Origin: Serripes groenlandicus
Taxonomy: Eukaryota; Mollusca; Bivalvia; Cardiida; Cardiidae
DNA: 64,000 nt
NCBI GenBank assembly: GCA_031761405.1
Contig: JASEVX010000007.1
Span: 27,616,859-27,680,858, forward strand
Direction: 5' to 3'
Shown one piece after another: positions 23,401 through 30,045 of this stretch. A program made the translations under genes and the position numbers. The number at the start of each line of letters is the position of its first letter. Positions within the stretch are counted from its first letter, which is position 1. Below the pieces are notes generated by a model. It had not been told where the DNA came from and did not search any database. It worked only from the letters and a program-made list of their open reading frames with translations.

Positions 23401-25238
23401 TACATTTATTGAAGTTTTCTGTGTTTTTGCCTAGATTATTTCAAACACGTCTGCTGCAGATTTCTTGAATGTGGGAAAAGGTTTAAACAAACCATATACA
23501 TGTATCTAGAGGGTAAATCTATGATGGCATTTTACTGCCTTAAGATATAAGCATCACAACAAGCGCCATACCTTTTTAGCAGCTCTGAATTGTGATCGGT
23601 CAAACATGAGATCTTGGACGTGTTCTTGTCTGTAGTCGATGTAGTTTAACGCGGTCATGTACGGAGTCAATTCACTTCTCTCTCGAAATCTGGGATTCAA
23701 TATTTAAATCATCATTGCCATTGATGTAAATTAATTACAACAAATGACAAAAACCCTTCTAAAATACAAGTAATCGGGCGACTTTGAAAACACCAAGGCA
23801 AGACAATATCTTCCTTCATGTAAAAATATCTGCAGCAGACGACTTTGATGATATCAAAATAAAGTTATGAAAGTTCATTATTATAAAACATTATCTGAAT
23901 TACATATTAAACAATTGCTAATTCTACGACTTATTAAAAATATATTTAATTTTAAATTGACCGTTATACGTTCGAATATTTAACCTTTTCCCTCATATAA
24001 ACGCTTTCTGACGCCTCTGCAGCAGACGGCTTTTTGAAAACATAGTGACACAAAACGTGCAATTCCTCCTTTTGCCACAATGTTTTCCACTTTTTGTCAT
24101 AGGTTATCCATTCAATTATGGAGATTTTCTATTTTTTGACAAAATACGTTCAAAGTCGTCTGCTGCAGAACCGTCGTATGAGGGAAAGGGTTAACGTACT
24201 TTTCAGCGCTAGTATGCTTCCAATGAAACGATTCGCCTGGATTTCAGACGGAAAGAATAAAGAACAGAACGTCCTCATGATATTACAGTTGAGCAAATTC
24301 GGTATTTTTGACACTCTGGTATGACATAAAACAAAGTCAAACTGACGTAAAGCTAGTTGGGCCACGCTTCTAGATTTCTTTTCAAACGTTGCACCCATGG
24401 CTCTTGTGAACATTTGCGCATGCAAAGGCAACCCTGATCTTTCACTATACGTAGATACGTCAAAACCAGAAAGGCAACAGATCATTATTGTATTTACTCA
24501 CTTGAAACAGTGTTCTTTAATGCATCTGATACAGAATATGATTATCCTCGTCTTTTTCCGGAACCTCCTTAGAACAACCATTCGGCGCGCCACTCGTTGT
24601 TGTTCGGCAGCCGTCGACTTTTTCCGGAGAGGAACAAAACCTCCGACGCGAACAGTACTTTTCCATTTCCCTTTCTTATCGTCCTCCTTTTTGGAGTCGG
24701 GTTTTAAGGGTTCGCCCCATAGCGACATCGTGGGTGGGCCCTCATCATCGGAATCAGAGAGCGAGTCAAAATCAAGTTCGAAAATTTTAGTATTTTTAAC
24801 ACTTTCTTCAAGTTGACGAATGAGGCGTTTTCTCAATGCTTCGTTGTAGTAGTCTATAAACTTATTCATATATCGACTTGAAGCTTTTGAAGCGACTTCT
24901 GATCCTTTCTCCTCATCTTGACGCCGTACGCTGTTGGAAATTTTGTGTTTATCATCATCAGCGGTTTTCTCATCTTTCCTACCTTCTGGACTTGCCGGGT
25001 TAGAAGGGTGCCCATGTTTATCCTGTATACGTGATGTATCGATGTAACCAGTCTTATCCCCTCCCTCGGGAATCTTTACAGCCGCACCTTCGGGAGTTTT
25101 TATTGCTGGCACTTCCCCGATTTTGACAATCGGGATTAAGTTTGTTTTCTCGTTGGATCTTGTTTTGAAAATTCCATGTTTCGGGCTGTTATGTTTAGAA
25201 CTAATCAAAGTGGATTGAGGCGCTTTTCCGGCCTCCAT
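5309..25238 (-). CDS. Gene A: CNBD2-like protein, 17 exons, 826 aa
   Basis: Minus-strand gene rebuilt from 17 exons: 25238-24502, 23689-23572, 21894-21820, 20791-20703, 20126-20053, 18887-18811, 17665-17582, 16663-16515, 16080-16020, 15119-15062, 14352-14189, 13508-13339, 12653-12466, 8452-8382, 7694-7629, 6786-6652 and 5473-5309. All introns are GT-AG, all phases agree, and the total is 2481 bases (826 codons plus stop). Residues 1-245 are a low-complexity charged N-terminus ending in a basic stretch. Residues about 286-418 form a CNBD with VITREGHPPSAFYFILYGT and the cassette RGDCFEENVMVNDCPREVTC. Residues about 460-510 and 706-772 are two halves of a second CNBD-like barrel, separated by a variable insert. 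The best family match from memory is CNBD2; in mouse this is a germ-cell cAMP-binding protein needed for normal sperm flagella. A cilium or sperm role here is inference. The start at 25238 has a good context (AAAATGG). Confidence 0.8.
6029..6275. mobile_element. MITE with 26-bp inverted ends and a central hairpin
   Basis: Ends TCGAGGGCTTGGCGTGAAAC (6029) and the reverse complement ending at 6275 match over about 26 bp with one mismatch. A second near-perfect hairpin sits inside: arms 6133-6162 and 6168-6197 (30 nt each, one mismatch) with a 5-nt loop. It lies in gene A's last intron and is non-coding. Confidence 0.85.
6598..6645. repeat. MITE terminus beside exon 16 donor
   Basis: GTCGTCTGTTGCAGATATCTT then GTATGTGGGAAAGTGTTAA is one end of the TTAACCCTTTCCC family, lying right at the exon 16 splice donor. 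Confidence 0.6.
6652..6786 (-). CDS. Gene A exon 16 (second CNBD-like, cassette region)
   Basis: 135 bp, acceptor TTGCAG|G and donor GAT|GTAATT. It encodes GLADLILEDQPSFMVVSNGA, DCVLLSKNFYKNHCSEKLGR, RLEQD. GL replaces GE and no arginine lies at the phosphate-binding position, so this half-barrel is not expected to bind cyclic nucleotide. Same length as gene B exon 15. Confidence 0.93.
6800..6935 (+). repeat. SINE 3' fragment
   Basis: GCCGTGATATAACTGAAATA then ATGTTGAAAACTGCGTGAAACC is the 3' domain of the SINE seen complete at 26598-26895. Confidence 0.65.
7080..7180 (-). repeat. SINE tRNA-like head, inverted
   Basis: GGGTTCGAATTCATGATTCC and GCCGACTGAGCTATTGCGTC are the reverse complement of B-box and A-box regions of a tRNA-derived SINE. 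Confidence 0.6.
7629..7694 (-). CDS. Gene A exon 15 (second CNBD-like, second half)
   Basis: 66 bp, acceptor TTTCAG|T and donor TGG|GTAATA, phase 0 to 0. It encodes LSDIDVNPQFVTIQTLVKGE then VW. Clear match to gene B exon 14 (DLNPEFVLVHTLTKGQVF). Confidence 0.9.
8140..8330 (+). repeat. Degenerate SINE-like repeat
   Basis: Contains GTGGTTGAGCGTCGGTCGCT (A-box-like) and CAGGTTCGTAACCCGTGAT (B-box-like), then AAGCCTCCAGGAAGCAGAC. Probably an old tRNA-derived SINE of a family distinct from the one at 26598. Confidence 0.45.
8382..8452 (-). CDS. Gene A exon 14
   Basis: 71 bp, acceptor TTTCAG|A and donor TTG|GTATGT, phase 1 to 0. It encodes EMSSPRTTSSLFEERLRNIK then DSQL. Corresponds in position to the longer gene B exon 13 (122 bp); similarity is weak, so it rests mainly on splice signals and exact phase. 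Confidence 0.68.
8545..9004. mobile_element. Two adjacent GAGCCGTCCC-type foldback elements
   Basis: Two copies (about 8545-8771 and 8772-9004) of a roughly 230-260-bp element. Its ends mirror each other: AGAAAACCAACATTATGG at the left and CTGTTGGTTTTCTCG then ACGGCTCA at the right. Inside are CAGATCAGCCTGCGCA and ACTGATCCGG. Palindromic, with no coding capacity. Confidence 0.85.
9112..11685. repeat. 45-bp tandem array in gene A intron 13
   Basis: About 57 copies of a 45-bp unit with the core TGATCAATTTCGCACAGTGT then AATGAAAACA. The period is exactly 15 codons, so long open frames appear on both strands: 279 codons at 9125-9964 plus, and 276 codons at 9931-9101 minus. Blocks are duplicated at about 720 bp (16 units): the odd segments TGTTCTGATCAATCCCGCAC at about 10424 and 11144 match. 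The array is intronic and I do not regard it as coding. Confidence 0.95.
11690..12465. other. Gene A intron 13, unique part
   Basis: AT-rich, with no exon and no clear repeat seen between the end of the 45-bp array and exon 13. Confidence 0.5.
12466..12653 (-). CDS. Gene A exon 13 (variable insert)
   Basis: 188 bp, acceptor TTAACAG|T and donor TCAG|GTAAGA. It encodes NTKKGREVKSAGKVKVPSIK, DNQRERPKTVHPKDLESATS, then a serine-rich ASPAPSNLSDISLESMSVSD and SS. Likely unstructured linker. Counterpart of gene B exon 12, with no strong residue conservation. Confidence 0.78.
12718..12866 (+). repeat. tRNA-derived SINE, 5' part
   Basis: Has TGTAGCTCAGTCGTTAGCGA (A-box type) and GAGAGTTCGAATCCATGCTC (B-box type), followed by the SINE body TGACGTTTGACAAACTTCACTGTGACG. 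Related to the full copy at 26598-26895; truncated before the 3' tail. It sits in gene A intron 12. Confidence 0.75.
12968..13405. repeat. 84-bp minisatellite overlapping exon 12
   Basis: About five imperfect copies with the core GGGGCTGTTTGTCAT, GAGGACATGAGGTACA and TTTATTGATACTGGTA. Period about 84 bp (copies near 13142, 13226, 13310 and 13391). On the minus strand each unit carries a GCAAAGTAAGTA-like donor in varying states: intact near 13333, changed to GCAAAGAAAGT in the next copy, and GTAAGT again near 13088. Confidence 0.9.
13339..13508 (-). CDS. Gene A exon 12, 3' end made from minisatellite
   Basis: 170 bp, acceptor TTCCAG|C and donor GCAAA|GTAAGT, phase 0 to 2. It encodes HPNIKVQMDHSGDKDKKIYY, PNYWAIKHGVEKEGDDKQPQ, SFTSINKQFLYLMSSA. 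About the last 20 codons and the donor lie inside the first copy of the 84-bp repeat. Phase 2 output fits exon 13 exactly and matches the phase of gene B at the same junction, so I prefer this donor over weaker GT sites upstream. Confidence 0.72.
13985..14070 (-). repeat. SINE tRNA-like head, inverted
   Basis: GGTTCGAACTCATGATCCAT and the A-box-like region near 14045-14065 in reverse orientation; degenerate. Confidence 0.5.
14189..14352 (-). CDS. Gene A exon 11 (variable insert)
   Basis: 164 bp, acceptor ATCAG|A and donor GAG|GTTAGT. Charged peptide: NNGVKPLTEKEKRIRNHEKE, QWRRIVLPDLRLPLRKGKEI, EQIEERVDGKPKPFE. Corresponds to the front of gene B exon 11 (RRILPQLRIPL, GRPLPF), but an intron follows PFE in gene A only. 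Confidence 0.85.
14585..14820 (+). repeat. Second SINE family copy plus SINE tail
   Basis: GTAGAGCGTCCGCGCCTAAG and CGCGGTTTAATCCCCGGCCG form a tRNA-like head, followed by GGCTGCCCTCCCTGTCACTT. At 14765-14820 comes GCCGTGATATAACTGATAAA, the tail of the other family. Related copies are at 39180-39325, 44640-44783 (inverted) and 54895-55110 (inverted). Confidence 0.6.
15062..15119 (-). CDS. Gene A exon 10
   Basis: 58 bp, acceptor TCCAG|G and donor AAAA|GTATGT. It encodes GSLSVLKKLKKVGPYEWKK. Completes IVKSGS-x-x-VLKKLKKV, shared with gene B exon 10, which is one codon longer. Confidence 0.9.
15190..15331. mobile_element. Truncated TTAACTCTTTCAGCG MITE
   Basis: Carries the internal palindrome GTGAGACAGCTC...GAGCTGATTCACCTGA and the terminus GGCGCTGAAAGAGTTTA. 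The other terminus is lost. Confidence 0.7.
15700..15810 (-). repeat. tRNA-like SINE head, inverted
   Basis: On the minus strand AAGAGGTAGAGTGTCGGCAT and GGTTCCGGGTTCGGATCCCG resemble A and B boxes, but no closed acceptor stem is seen. I call it a SINE relic rather than a tRNA gene. Confidence 0.5.
16020..16080 (-). CDS. Gene A exon 9 (second CNBD-like, first half)
   Basis: 61 bp, acceptor CTCCAG|A and donor TCA|GTAAGT. It encodes KRGFVLSDDTHKNLWLIIVK then S. Reads as strands of a second beta-barrel (F-K-R-G-x-V ... W-x-I-I-V-K-S). Same length as gene B exon 9. Confidence 0.9.
16515..16663 (-). CDS. Gene A exon 8 (undivided)
   Basis: 149 bp, acceptor TTTAG|G and donor AA|GTAAGT. It encodes DYKNIFMQGGVHNLNDPDQD then KFLRSLKFLGGWPIELLQDH then PSECRFHYFK. 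Gene B has the same 149 coding bases split by an intron (71 + 78). Confidence 0.92.
17277..17513. mobile_element. GAGCCGTCCC-type foldback element
   Basis: Left AGAAAACCAACATTGTGGAC and right ATGCTGGTTTTCTCGCGGGA are inverted copies. The body has CCGACACATTCCGTCTCA-type sequence reversed. It lies in gene A next to exon 7. Confidence 0.82.
17582..17665 (-). CDS. Gene A exon 7 (phosphate-binding cassette)
   Basis: 84 bp, acceptor AACAG|G and donor TAT|GTGAGT. It encodes ENVMVNDCPREVTCLTKEPC then EFMSISAY. With exon 6 it gives F-E-E where active CNBDs have F-G-E. The arginine of the P-R-A-A position is kept (CPREVTC). Confidence 0.9.
18046..18110. repeat. MITE terminus relic
   Basis: TTTAAACCCTTTCCAACAAT then TCTGCCGCAGACGATTTTGA is one end of the CCCTTTCCC MITE family. 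Confidence 0.5.
18294..18795. repeat. 55-bp minisatellite (gene A intron 6)
   Basis: About nine copies of a 55-bp unit with GAAAACAGTCAGTTAACTAA, CACTGTTAGGTCATGTGTAA and TTCTAAATCAAAC. The core CAGTTAACTAACACTG is partly palindromic. It ends about 15 bp from the exon 6 donor. Confidence 0.95.
18811..18887 (-). CDS. Gene A exon 6 (CNBD)
   Basis: 77 bp, acceptor TTCAG|T and donor GAG|GTAATT. It encodes VVAMKFDEEKVIAVAVDEYI then RGDCFE. RGDCF begins the phosphate-binding cassette. The 55-bp minisatellite starts about 15 bp beyond the donor. Confidence 0.9.
19294..19556. mobile_element. Full-length GAGCCGTCCC-type foldback element
   Basis: Starts GAGCCGTCCCGCGAGAAAAC and ends TTGGTTTTCTCACGGAACGG then CTC. 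About 263 bp, non-coding, in gene A intron 5. One of the best-preserved copies. Confidence 0.88.
19795..19927 (-). repeat. SINE 5' part, inverted
   Basis: GGGGCTCGAACTGACAACCC and GTCGCTACTGACTGAGCTAA are reverse-complement B and A boxes, matching the head of the SINE at 26598. Confidence 0.75.
20053..20126 (-). CDS. Gene A exon 5 (CNBD beta-barrel)
   Basis: 74 bp, acceptor TTTCAG|T and donor G|GTGAGT. It encodes FESRRVITREGHPPSAFYFI then LYGT. This is the strongest CNBD signature (R-V-I-x-R-E-G-x-x-x-x-x-F-Y-F-I-L-x-G). Gene B exon 5 has the same length and pattern. Confidence 0.95.
20165..20465. repeat. 36-bp minisatellite (gene A intron 4)
   Basis: About eight copies of ACCTACAACCTCTTTTATTA then CGGAAGTAAAACTTTA, with small indels. 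Confidence 0.93.
20480..20660 (+). repeat. SINE-like fragment
   Basis: CAGAGTCCCGGATTCGATAC resembles a B-box region, and TGATATAACTGAAATATTGT then TGAAACAATCGTAAAGCCCC is the SINE tail. The A box is degenerate. Confidence 0.5.
20703..20791 (-). CDS. Gene A exon 4 (start of first CNBD)
   Basis: 89 bp, acceptor TATAG|G and donor GA|GTAAGT. It encodes AQIALRNIKGFAVLPARMQY then MIAKCGQYE. Helical lead-in of the CNBD; LALRNIK-type motif shared with gene B exon 4 of identical length. Confidence 0.9.
20985..21180. repeat. Degenerate CCCTTTCCC-family MITE
   Basis: ACAAATCTGCAACAGACGAC at one side and GTCAGAAAGCGTCTGTATGT then GAAAGGTTTAAA at the other are decayed MITE ends in gene A intron 3. Confidence 0.55.
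21820..21894 (-). CDS. Gene A exon 3
   Basis: 75 bp, acceptor CATCAG|A and donor AGT|GTGAGT, phase 0 to 0. It encodes MRFPEEAKRVLSMEKVNRTD then QEIYS. Length equals gene B exon 3, whose peptide starts LRIPDEAKRILS. Confidence 0.88.
22391..23094. mobile_element. Three TTAACTCTTTCAGCG MITEs sharing TTAA ends
   Basis: Elements at 22391-22598, 22595-22809 and 22806-23094 start TTAACTCTTTCAGCGC and end GCGCTGAAAGAGTTAA. Each carries the palindrome CAGGTGAGTCAGCTCG...CGAGCTGTCTCACCTG. Neighbouring copies share a single TTAA. The third has an internal partial duplication. They lie in gene A intron 2. Confidence 0.92.
23270..23495. mobile_element. CCCTTTCCC-family MITE, diverged
   Basis: TTCTTTCCCACATACAGAGG at the left and AATGTGGGAAAAGGTTTAAA at the right, with GTCTGCTGCAGA and the central AGCAATTGCTCAAACTG. 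A diverged subfamily member. Confidence 0.7.
23572..23689 (-). CDS. Gene A exon 2
   Basis: 118 bp, acceptor CCCAG|A and donor AAG|GTATGG, phase 2 in and 0 out. It encodes KFRERSELTPYMTALNYIDY then RQEHVQDLMFDRSQFRAAKK. It aligns with gene B exon 2 at S-E/D-L, P-F/Y, DL, D-x-SQF and A. Confidence 0.85.
23980..24194. mobile_element. TTAACCCTTTCCC MITE, piggyBac-like ends
   Basis: About 215 bp. Starts TTAACCTTTTCCCTCATATA, ends CGTATGAGGGAAAGGGTTAA, contains CTGCAGCAGACGGC and GTCGTCTGCTGCAGAA. TTAA at both ends and CCC termini fit the TTAA target site of piggyBac-type transposons. No transposase is present. Confidence 0.85.
24502..25238 (-). CDS. Gene A exon 1 (N-terminal extension)
   Basis: 737 bp from ATG to donor AA|GTGAGT, encoding residues 1-245. 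It is rich in K, E, D, S and P, with acidic ELDFDSLSDSDDEGPP near residue 160. It ends in an arginine-rich helix-like stretch, RVARRMVVLRRFRKKTR, then IIIFCIRCIKEHCF. CNBD2-type proteins have a comparable basic and hydrophobic lead-in before the CNBD. The first ~200 residues have no counterpart seen in gene B and look disordered. Confidence 0.8.
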
Positions 25239-25638
25239 TTTGTGTCCTCGTATTTACTCCGTGTTGTTATTGTTGTATGGAATCATCATTTGTAGTTGAG
25301 TTACTTTGGTTTTTTAGTCCTGTTTGTCCATCATAATGCAGCTACACACATAACTGTCTCAAACAGTAAACACCCTACCACATTATTTAGTTGTCCTTGT
25401 AAATTAATCTGTCCTATGGAAGGGTTAGGTTTCTATATAATTATATGTAGGTCATCTATTGACAGTTGAATATATTGCGACAGTATATTTAAAATGATCA
25501 CTAGGTGTCAAAAGGGATTCAGAAATTACCCCGAGCTATCGACGTGTTTGAATGATCCCTGGAATTGTGCTGAGACAATTCATGAATGGTCAATCTCGCA
25601 ACATATTAAGTCTAAAACGGAAGTCATAGATACATTCT
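25239..25638. promoter_or_regulatory. Region upstream of gene A start
   Basis: Presumed 5' UTR and promoter by position only. The ATG context ACAAAATGGAGGCC resembles a YY1-type start element. No TATA box or other motif convinced me. Confidence 0.3.
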
Positions 25639-25872
25639 TCAACCCTTGTCCTCATATAGACGCTTTCTGACGCCTCTGCAGCAGACGGCTTTTTGAAAAC
25701 ATAGTGACAAAAGAAGAAATTGCTCAAAACGAGCAATTTCTCCCTTTGACACAATGTTTTTCACTTTTAGTCATAGGTTATCTATTCAATTATAGAGATT
25801 GTCAAGATATTTTTTGACAAGATATGTTCAAAGTCGTCTGCTGCAGAATTGTCGTATGAGGGAAAGGGTTAA
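25639..25872. mobile_element. TTAACCCTTTCCC MITE
   Basis: About 234 bp with ends CAACCCTTGTCCTCATATAG and GTATGAGGGAAAGGGTTAAA. It has the central palindrome AAATTGCTC-AAAAC-GAGCAATTT. Confidence 0.85.
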
Positions 25873-26584
25873 AGACAGCGCAACAGCAGTTTGGATTGCA
25901 AAGTTAACCACAGACGGATCCCTCCCGGGAAAAGTGTAAAGTTAAACGATATATTCTATTTTTCGCAATATTCATTTATCGCAAGTTAACTTTATATCAT
26001 GGATGTATGCAAACTTTTATTTACGGGGCATTTCTGAAATGTTGTAAATATTATTCATTGTAGGAATCGATCGTATACTAATACTGTACCGTTTTCAATA
26101 TACCATTATTGGAGATTGCGTTGTACGAAGTATTGTTCTTAACTATATTTGTTCTACTATCTAAATTTAGTGAAACCACATGCCTGTTATGAGATATATT
26201 AAACCATATCTTATATATATATATATATATATCCAATACGATTTTAATCACTTTTAGTCACAAAACGTCCATAAACTTAAGCATAATGTGTGTACATTTT
26301 CAATTTAACCTATAAATCCAGTGGTGACGAACGGACTATTAGGTATTTAACTTAACACTTTCAATGTTTGATGAACCATTAGAGCACGTCTAAAACAAAG
26401 GAGTTGGGCAATGACACAAGAAAATATACCTTCGGTAAAAACCTATCTTCGAAGACTATGGTCAGCCTGCACATTCACGCAGTCTGGTTTTGAAATACCG
26501 TGATTGATATTTAACTAAAAGTTAGAACCTACAAGAGAATGGTGGATAATTTCACAAGAAGAAACCAAAAGTGTACCGATTGAT
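25873..26584. other. Intergenic, no gene seen
   Basis: AT-rich, with a (TA)n run at about 26212-26232. A possible repeat remnant, GGTCAGCCTGCACATTCACG, lies near 26460. Confidence 0.5.
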
Positions 26585-26908
26585 ATGAACCTTTACAGCC
26601 GAGCCCCTGTAGCTCAGTCGGTAGCGACGCGGGTTGTCAATCCAGGGGTTGTGAGTTCGAATCCCGGCTCGGCCAACTTTCTTTCCGACGATTGACAAAA
26701 GTCAATGCGACATGCGTCATTCGTCTTCCACCAATTGGCTAAGTCTGTGGGAAAGCAGCCAGTTGCTTGGGAAGATTGTTGTGTGAAGTACTGGTGGGAG
26801 AAAACCAGGAAATGCATGAGTAAGTGAACTGGCCGCCGTGATATAACTGAGAAATTGTTAGAAACGGCGTTAAACCCCAATCAATCAATCAATCAATGAA
26901 CCTTTACA
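26585..26908 (+). mobile_element. Intact tRNA-derived SINE with 13-bp target duplication
   Basis: The body, 26598-26895, has A box TAGCTCAGTCGGTAG, B box GTGAGTTCGAATCCC, a conserved central part (GAAAGCAGCCAGTTGCTTGG), and the 3' end GCCGTGATATAACTGAGAAA...GGCGTTAAACCCC finishing in (AATC)n. ATGAACCTTTACA flanks it perfectly at 26585-26597 and 26896-26908, so insertion was recent. It resembles SINEs known from bivalves; the family name (perhaps RUDI, V-SINE superfamily) is unverified. Confidence 0.93.
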
Positions 26909-27089
26909 AATGATATATGTCTAATTGTAGGGCCCTTATTTGCCGAGGCTTATTCGAGCTAGATGTGGCACGCGTCCTCTGAAATAGAACAGTTTATAGT
27001 TCTTTTATCTGCAAACTATTTGAGAAATATATATATAGCGTTACAAAAGTTATATCGGTGTATTGATATATTTGAATTTAACACAGTTT

Positions 27090-27265
27090 TCAACATTTTA
27101 TTTTAGGTCATATCACGGCGAGAAGTTCAACAGTATGAACACAACATTCTTTCTGAAACCCGAGTATCTGATCTAATAGACAATATGCCGAATCGGGATT
27201 CAAACTCACAACCCCTTGATTGACCGCCTTTGTCATTACCGGCTGAGCTATAACGGCTCATGGTA
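27090..27265 (-). repeat. SINE copy, inverted and diverged
   Basis: Reverse-complement SINE: GTCATATCACGGCGAGAAGT is the 3' domain, CAAACTCACAACCCCTTGAT the B-box region and CCGGCTGAGCTATAACGGCT the A-box region. Confidence 0.7.
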
Positions 27266-28640
27266 CAGGCCTGTGCATCCCAGCAGTCTCAACCCGGAGC
27301 CCCCAGTATCCATTAACATGTAATATAGTCCTTGATGCAACATTTGAAACAAAACTAGACCTGTAGGCCCGTTAGGTATACGCCAATAAAGCTTTAAGGT
27401 ATGCCCAACAAGATAATTTATAAGACCACCAAATCGCTAGATACGGCTGATATATATGTTTTGCGAAATCACTACTGACCGCCGATATCGGTGAGATAAA
27501 ACCACGTATTCAATATCAGAATTATTTCTTTTAAGTTTAGACGGTTTTCCCGGTTATTTCTTTCCCGATCTTGCTACTTTCAATTGGGACGTGCTTCTTC
27601 GTTTAACAGTACATTGTATATCGTTCCTCTGGTAAATCACCAGTATCACCGGTAAATTTACATGTACATACCCTGTCACTATATGTGACAGTAGCAGTGT
27701 GATGTCCGCCAATTTAAGTTTTCGCCTATTCAAAACGCTCTATAAAAAAAAACGCCAATATTTTGTACCGTCTATTTTAAATACTATGCAGTTCTTTAAT
27801 CACTACGTCACTGGCAAACACATTTTTAGATTTGAACCTTAAGCATTATGTTAAATTTAGTCTGCGTTTCTCTTAACATACTTAATTTTACATTGAATTT
27901 GTAAAGTTTTACATCAGACATTACATCAAGTGCCATGTTGGTTACCATGGATGTCATGTCGCGTTGGAATAAAGTTAATGTCGGGTCAGTACAAGTATGC
28001 CAGACAAATTGACAGACAGACAATCTGACAAACGGACGGAAGTATGCCATAAGATGGAGAAGTGATTCCTCGTATATTATATATGTCAACCTACATTAAA
28101 GTCGTAATTACCTTCAATTTGCATAACCTGTACAAAATGTCGGTTTTCGAGTGGCGCAGCCCATTTCTGACATGGGAACACTTCCTATTGTTTATGGGTA
28201 ACGAGCAAATCTTTACTCTGACAGATAAACATATTGTAAACGGTTATTTGATACACTTTAAATCATCGGTGAAGGTACACCAATAAAAATCCCTAAATAA
28301 CTATCTCCTGATCTACTTTCTTTGTTTTGTTAAATAATTATATTCATGAAATTCTACATTTAAATTTCACACGTCAAATTTCATTGTACGCACAAGATTG
28401 AGATATAAAGTCGTAACATGCATATGAACTCATAGGTAAGTGCAATGAATGACTCGAATAAATCTATAATCGACCTGGCATTGGTCTACGATAAACATTG
28501 CGAAGGGAAATTGGAAATGGTGCGTTAAATGTACGGGTAATTTGTAACTTATCTGGGCTTTCACTCCGGTCTTTTTTTTCAGAGCTGCGCTGGAAGTGGG
28601 CTTAGCTAAAGAACAGTAAACGTTATTGTATCCCACAATA
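27266..28640. other. Intergenic, no gene seen
   Basis: Low-complexity and unassigned. GACAGACAGACAATCTGACA at about 28008-28027 resembles the GACCGACCGACC part of a molluscan interspersed repeat. Confidence 0.45.
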
Positions 28641-28641
28641 T

Positions 28642-28896
28642 GAGCCGTCCCGTTAGAAAACCAACATTATGGCCTCTGCGTAATGTATCGATCCAGATCA
28701 GCCTGCGCAGTCCGCACATACTGATCCGGGCCGACACATTCCGTCTCAGGGGGATAGAGGTATAGAGTAATGATTCCTGAAACAGAAAATCCACAGGAGG
28801 CGAACAGTGTATATCCGGGTAAGCCTGCGGGGCATGCTTAGACTGATCCGGGTCGATACAGAGTCCACAATGAAGGTTTTCCCGCGGCACGGCTCA
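28642..28896. mobile_element. GAGCCGTCCC-type foldback element
   Basis: Starts GAGCCGTCCCGTTAGAAAAC and ends GAAGGTTTTCCCGCGGCACG then GCTC. About 255 bp, with GATCAGCCTGCGCAGTCCGC inside. Confidence 0.87.
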
Positions 28897-28917
28897 GTCA
28901 TGTCTCTTTATAAAGCT

Positions 28918-30045
28918 GGGTTCACACTACGACGTTTAGACCGACGTTTTCCGACGTTTGGGCAAACGTCCAGCTCCGCTAGAAAAAGTTGCTAAACGTT
29001 TATAAGAGTTGATGTTCGCTGGCGAATGCTGACGAACGTTGTGTTCGTTGAAAAATGTTAACATGCAAAAACTTTGCCGACGTTTGGAAATAAATGTTGG
29101 TGTAAGTTGTGCTCCGTTCGTAAAAGTTCCTGAATGCTGGATTAAGTTGTACAGAGTTTGCCTAAGTAGGACTCTGTTGGCAAACGTCGACTGAGACGCT
29201 GGTGGTGGTGGTGAACTTAGCCGAACGCTTGTCCAACGGAGGCCAACGGGTACCCGACGCAATGCACGCGATGGTAACGCAAGGGGCTAGCGTAGGCGAA
29301 CTTAGGTGAACTTTGGACAACGGATCCTTACGAAGCCTGACGCAAGCCAAATTCCAACAACGTTTAACAACTTTTGGGAACAAACTGAACGTTTGCAGGT
29401 TTTTGTCAGCGGTCAGCAACGCATTACCAGCGCGACCCAAACGTTTTCGAGCGTATGCCGATCACAATTCGGATACACATAAAGCTAAACTTTACATTGG
29501 CGTATGCAGATGCACGAGCTTGTTCCTCAATCCTGCATTGGATGCATTAAAATATTTGCGTTATCGAGGATAATCATTACTACACGGTTAGTACAGTTAA
29601 CACGTAAATATAACCACATTATGTTATTACCTTTGTTTTCACGAACATTTTCCGCCATTATTTTATACATTTATGAATCCCTTTCTTCTACAGATGGAGG
29701 ACCTGGAGAGGCTGACGCTGACCTCAGCTTACCTACGCTGAGTATTCGTTCGTCTAAGTTGGACTAAGTCGGCGACCGCTGCACATACGCTACATCTGCG
29801 TTGGCAAAAGTTCGCCTGCGCTAATAGAAAATAAATACAACGCTGGTAAACGCTGTCAAGCGATAGCAAACGCTGTCAACCGCTGGGAAACGTTCGTAAA
29901 AGTTGATTTGCGCCGGATATAAAACGTCGGTAGTGTGAATGAAAAATATCTTTCTCGCGAACGTAATTTCGCCGACGTTTGGGCTCATTTCTTAGACTTT
30001 TCAAACGCTGGCCAACGCTGGTACAAACGTTCATAGTGTGAACCC
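28918..30045. mobile_element. 1.1-kb foldback element, GGGTTCACACTA ends
   Basis: GGGTTCACACTA at 28918-28929 is mirrored by TAGTGTGAACCC at 30034-30045. Between them the DNA is filled with degenerate short units such as GACGTTTGG, AACGCTGG, AACGTTCG and their complements. Pieces near each end mirror one another, as in ACGACGTTT...AAACGTTCAT. No transposase frame is visible; the open frames here are short and meaningless. Confidence 0.75.

Noticed and set aside
26600..26675. tRNA gene on the plus strand
   Set aside because: It is the head of a SINE with a tail and target-site duplication.
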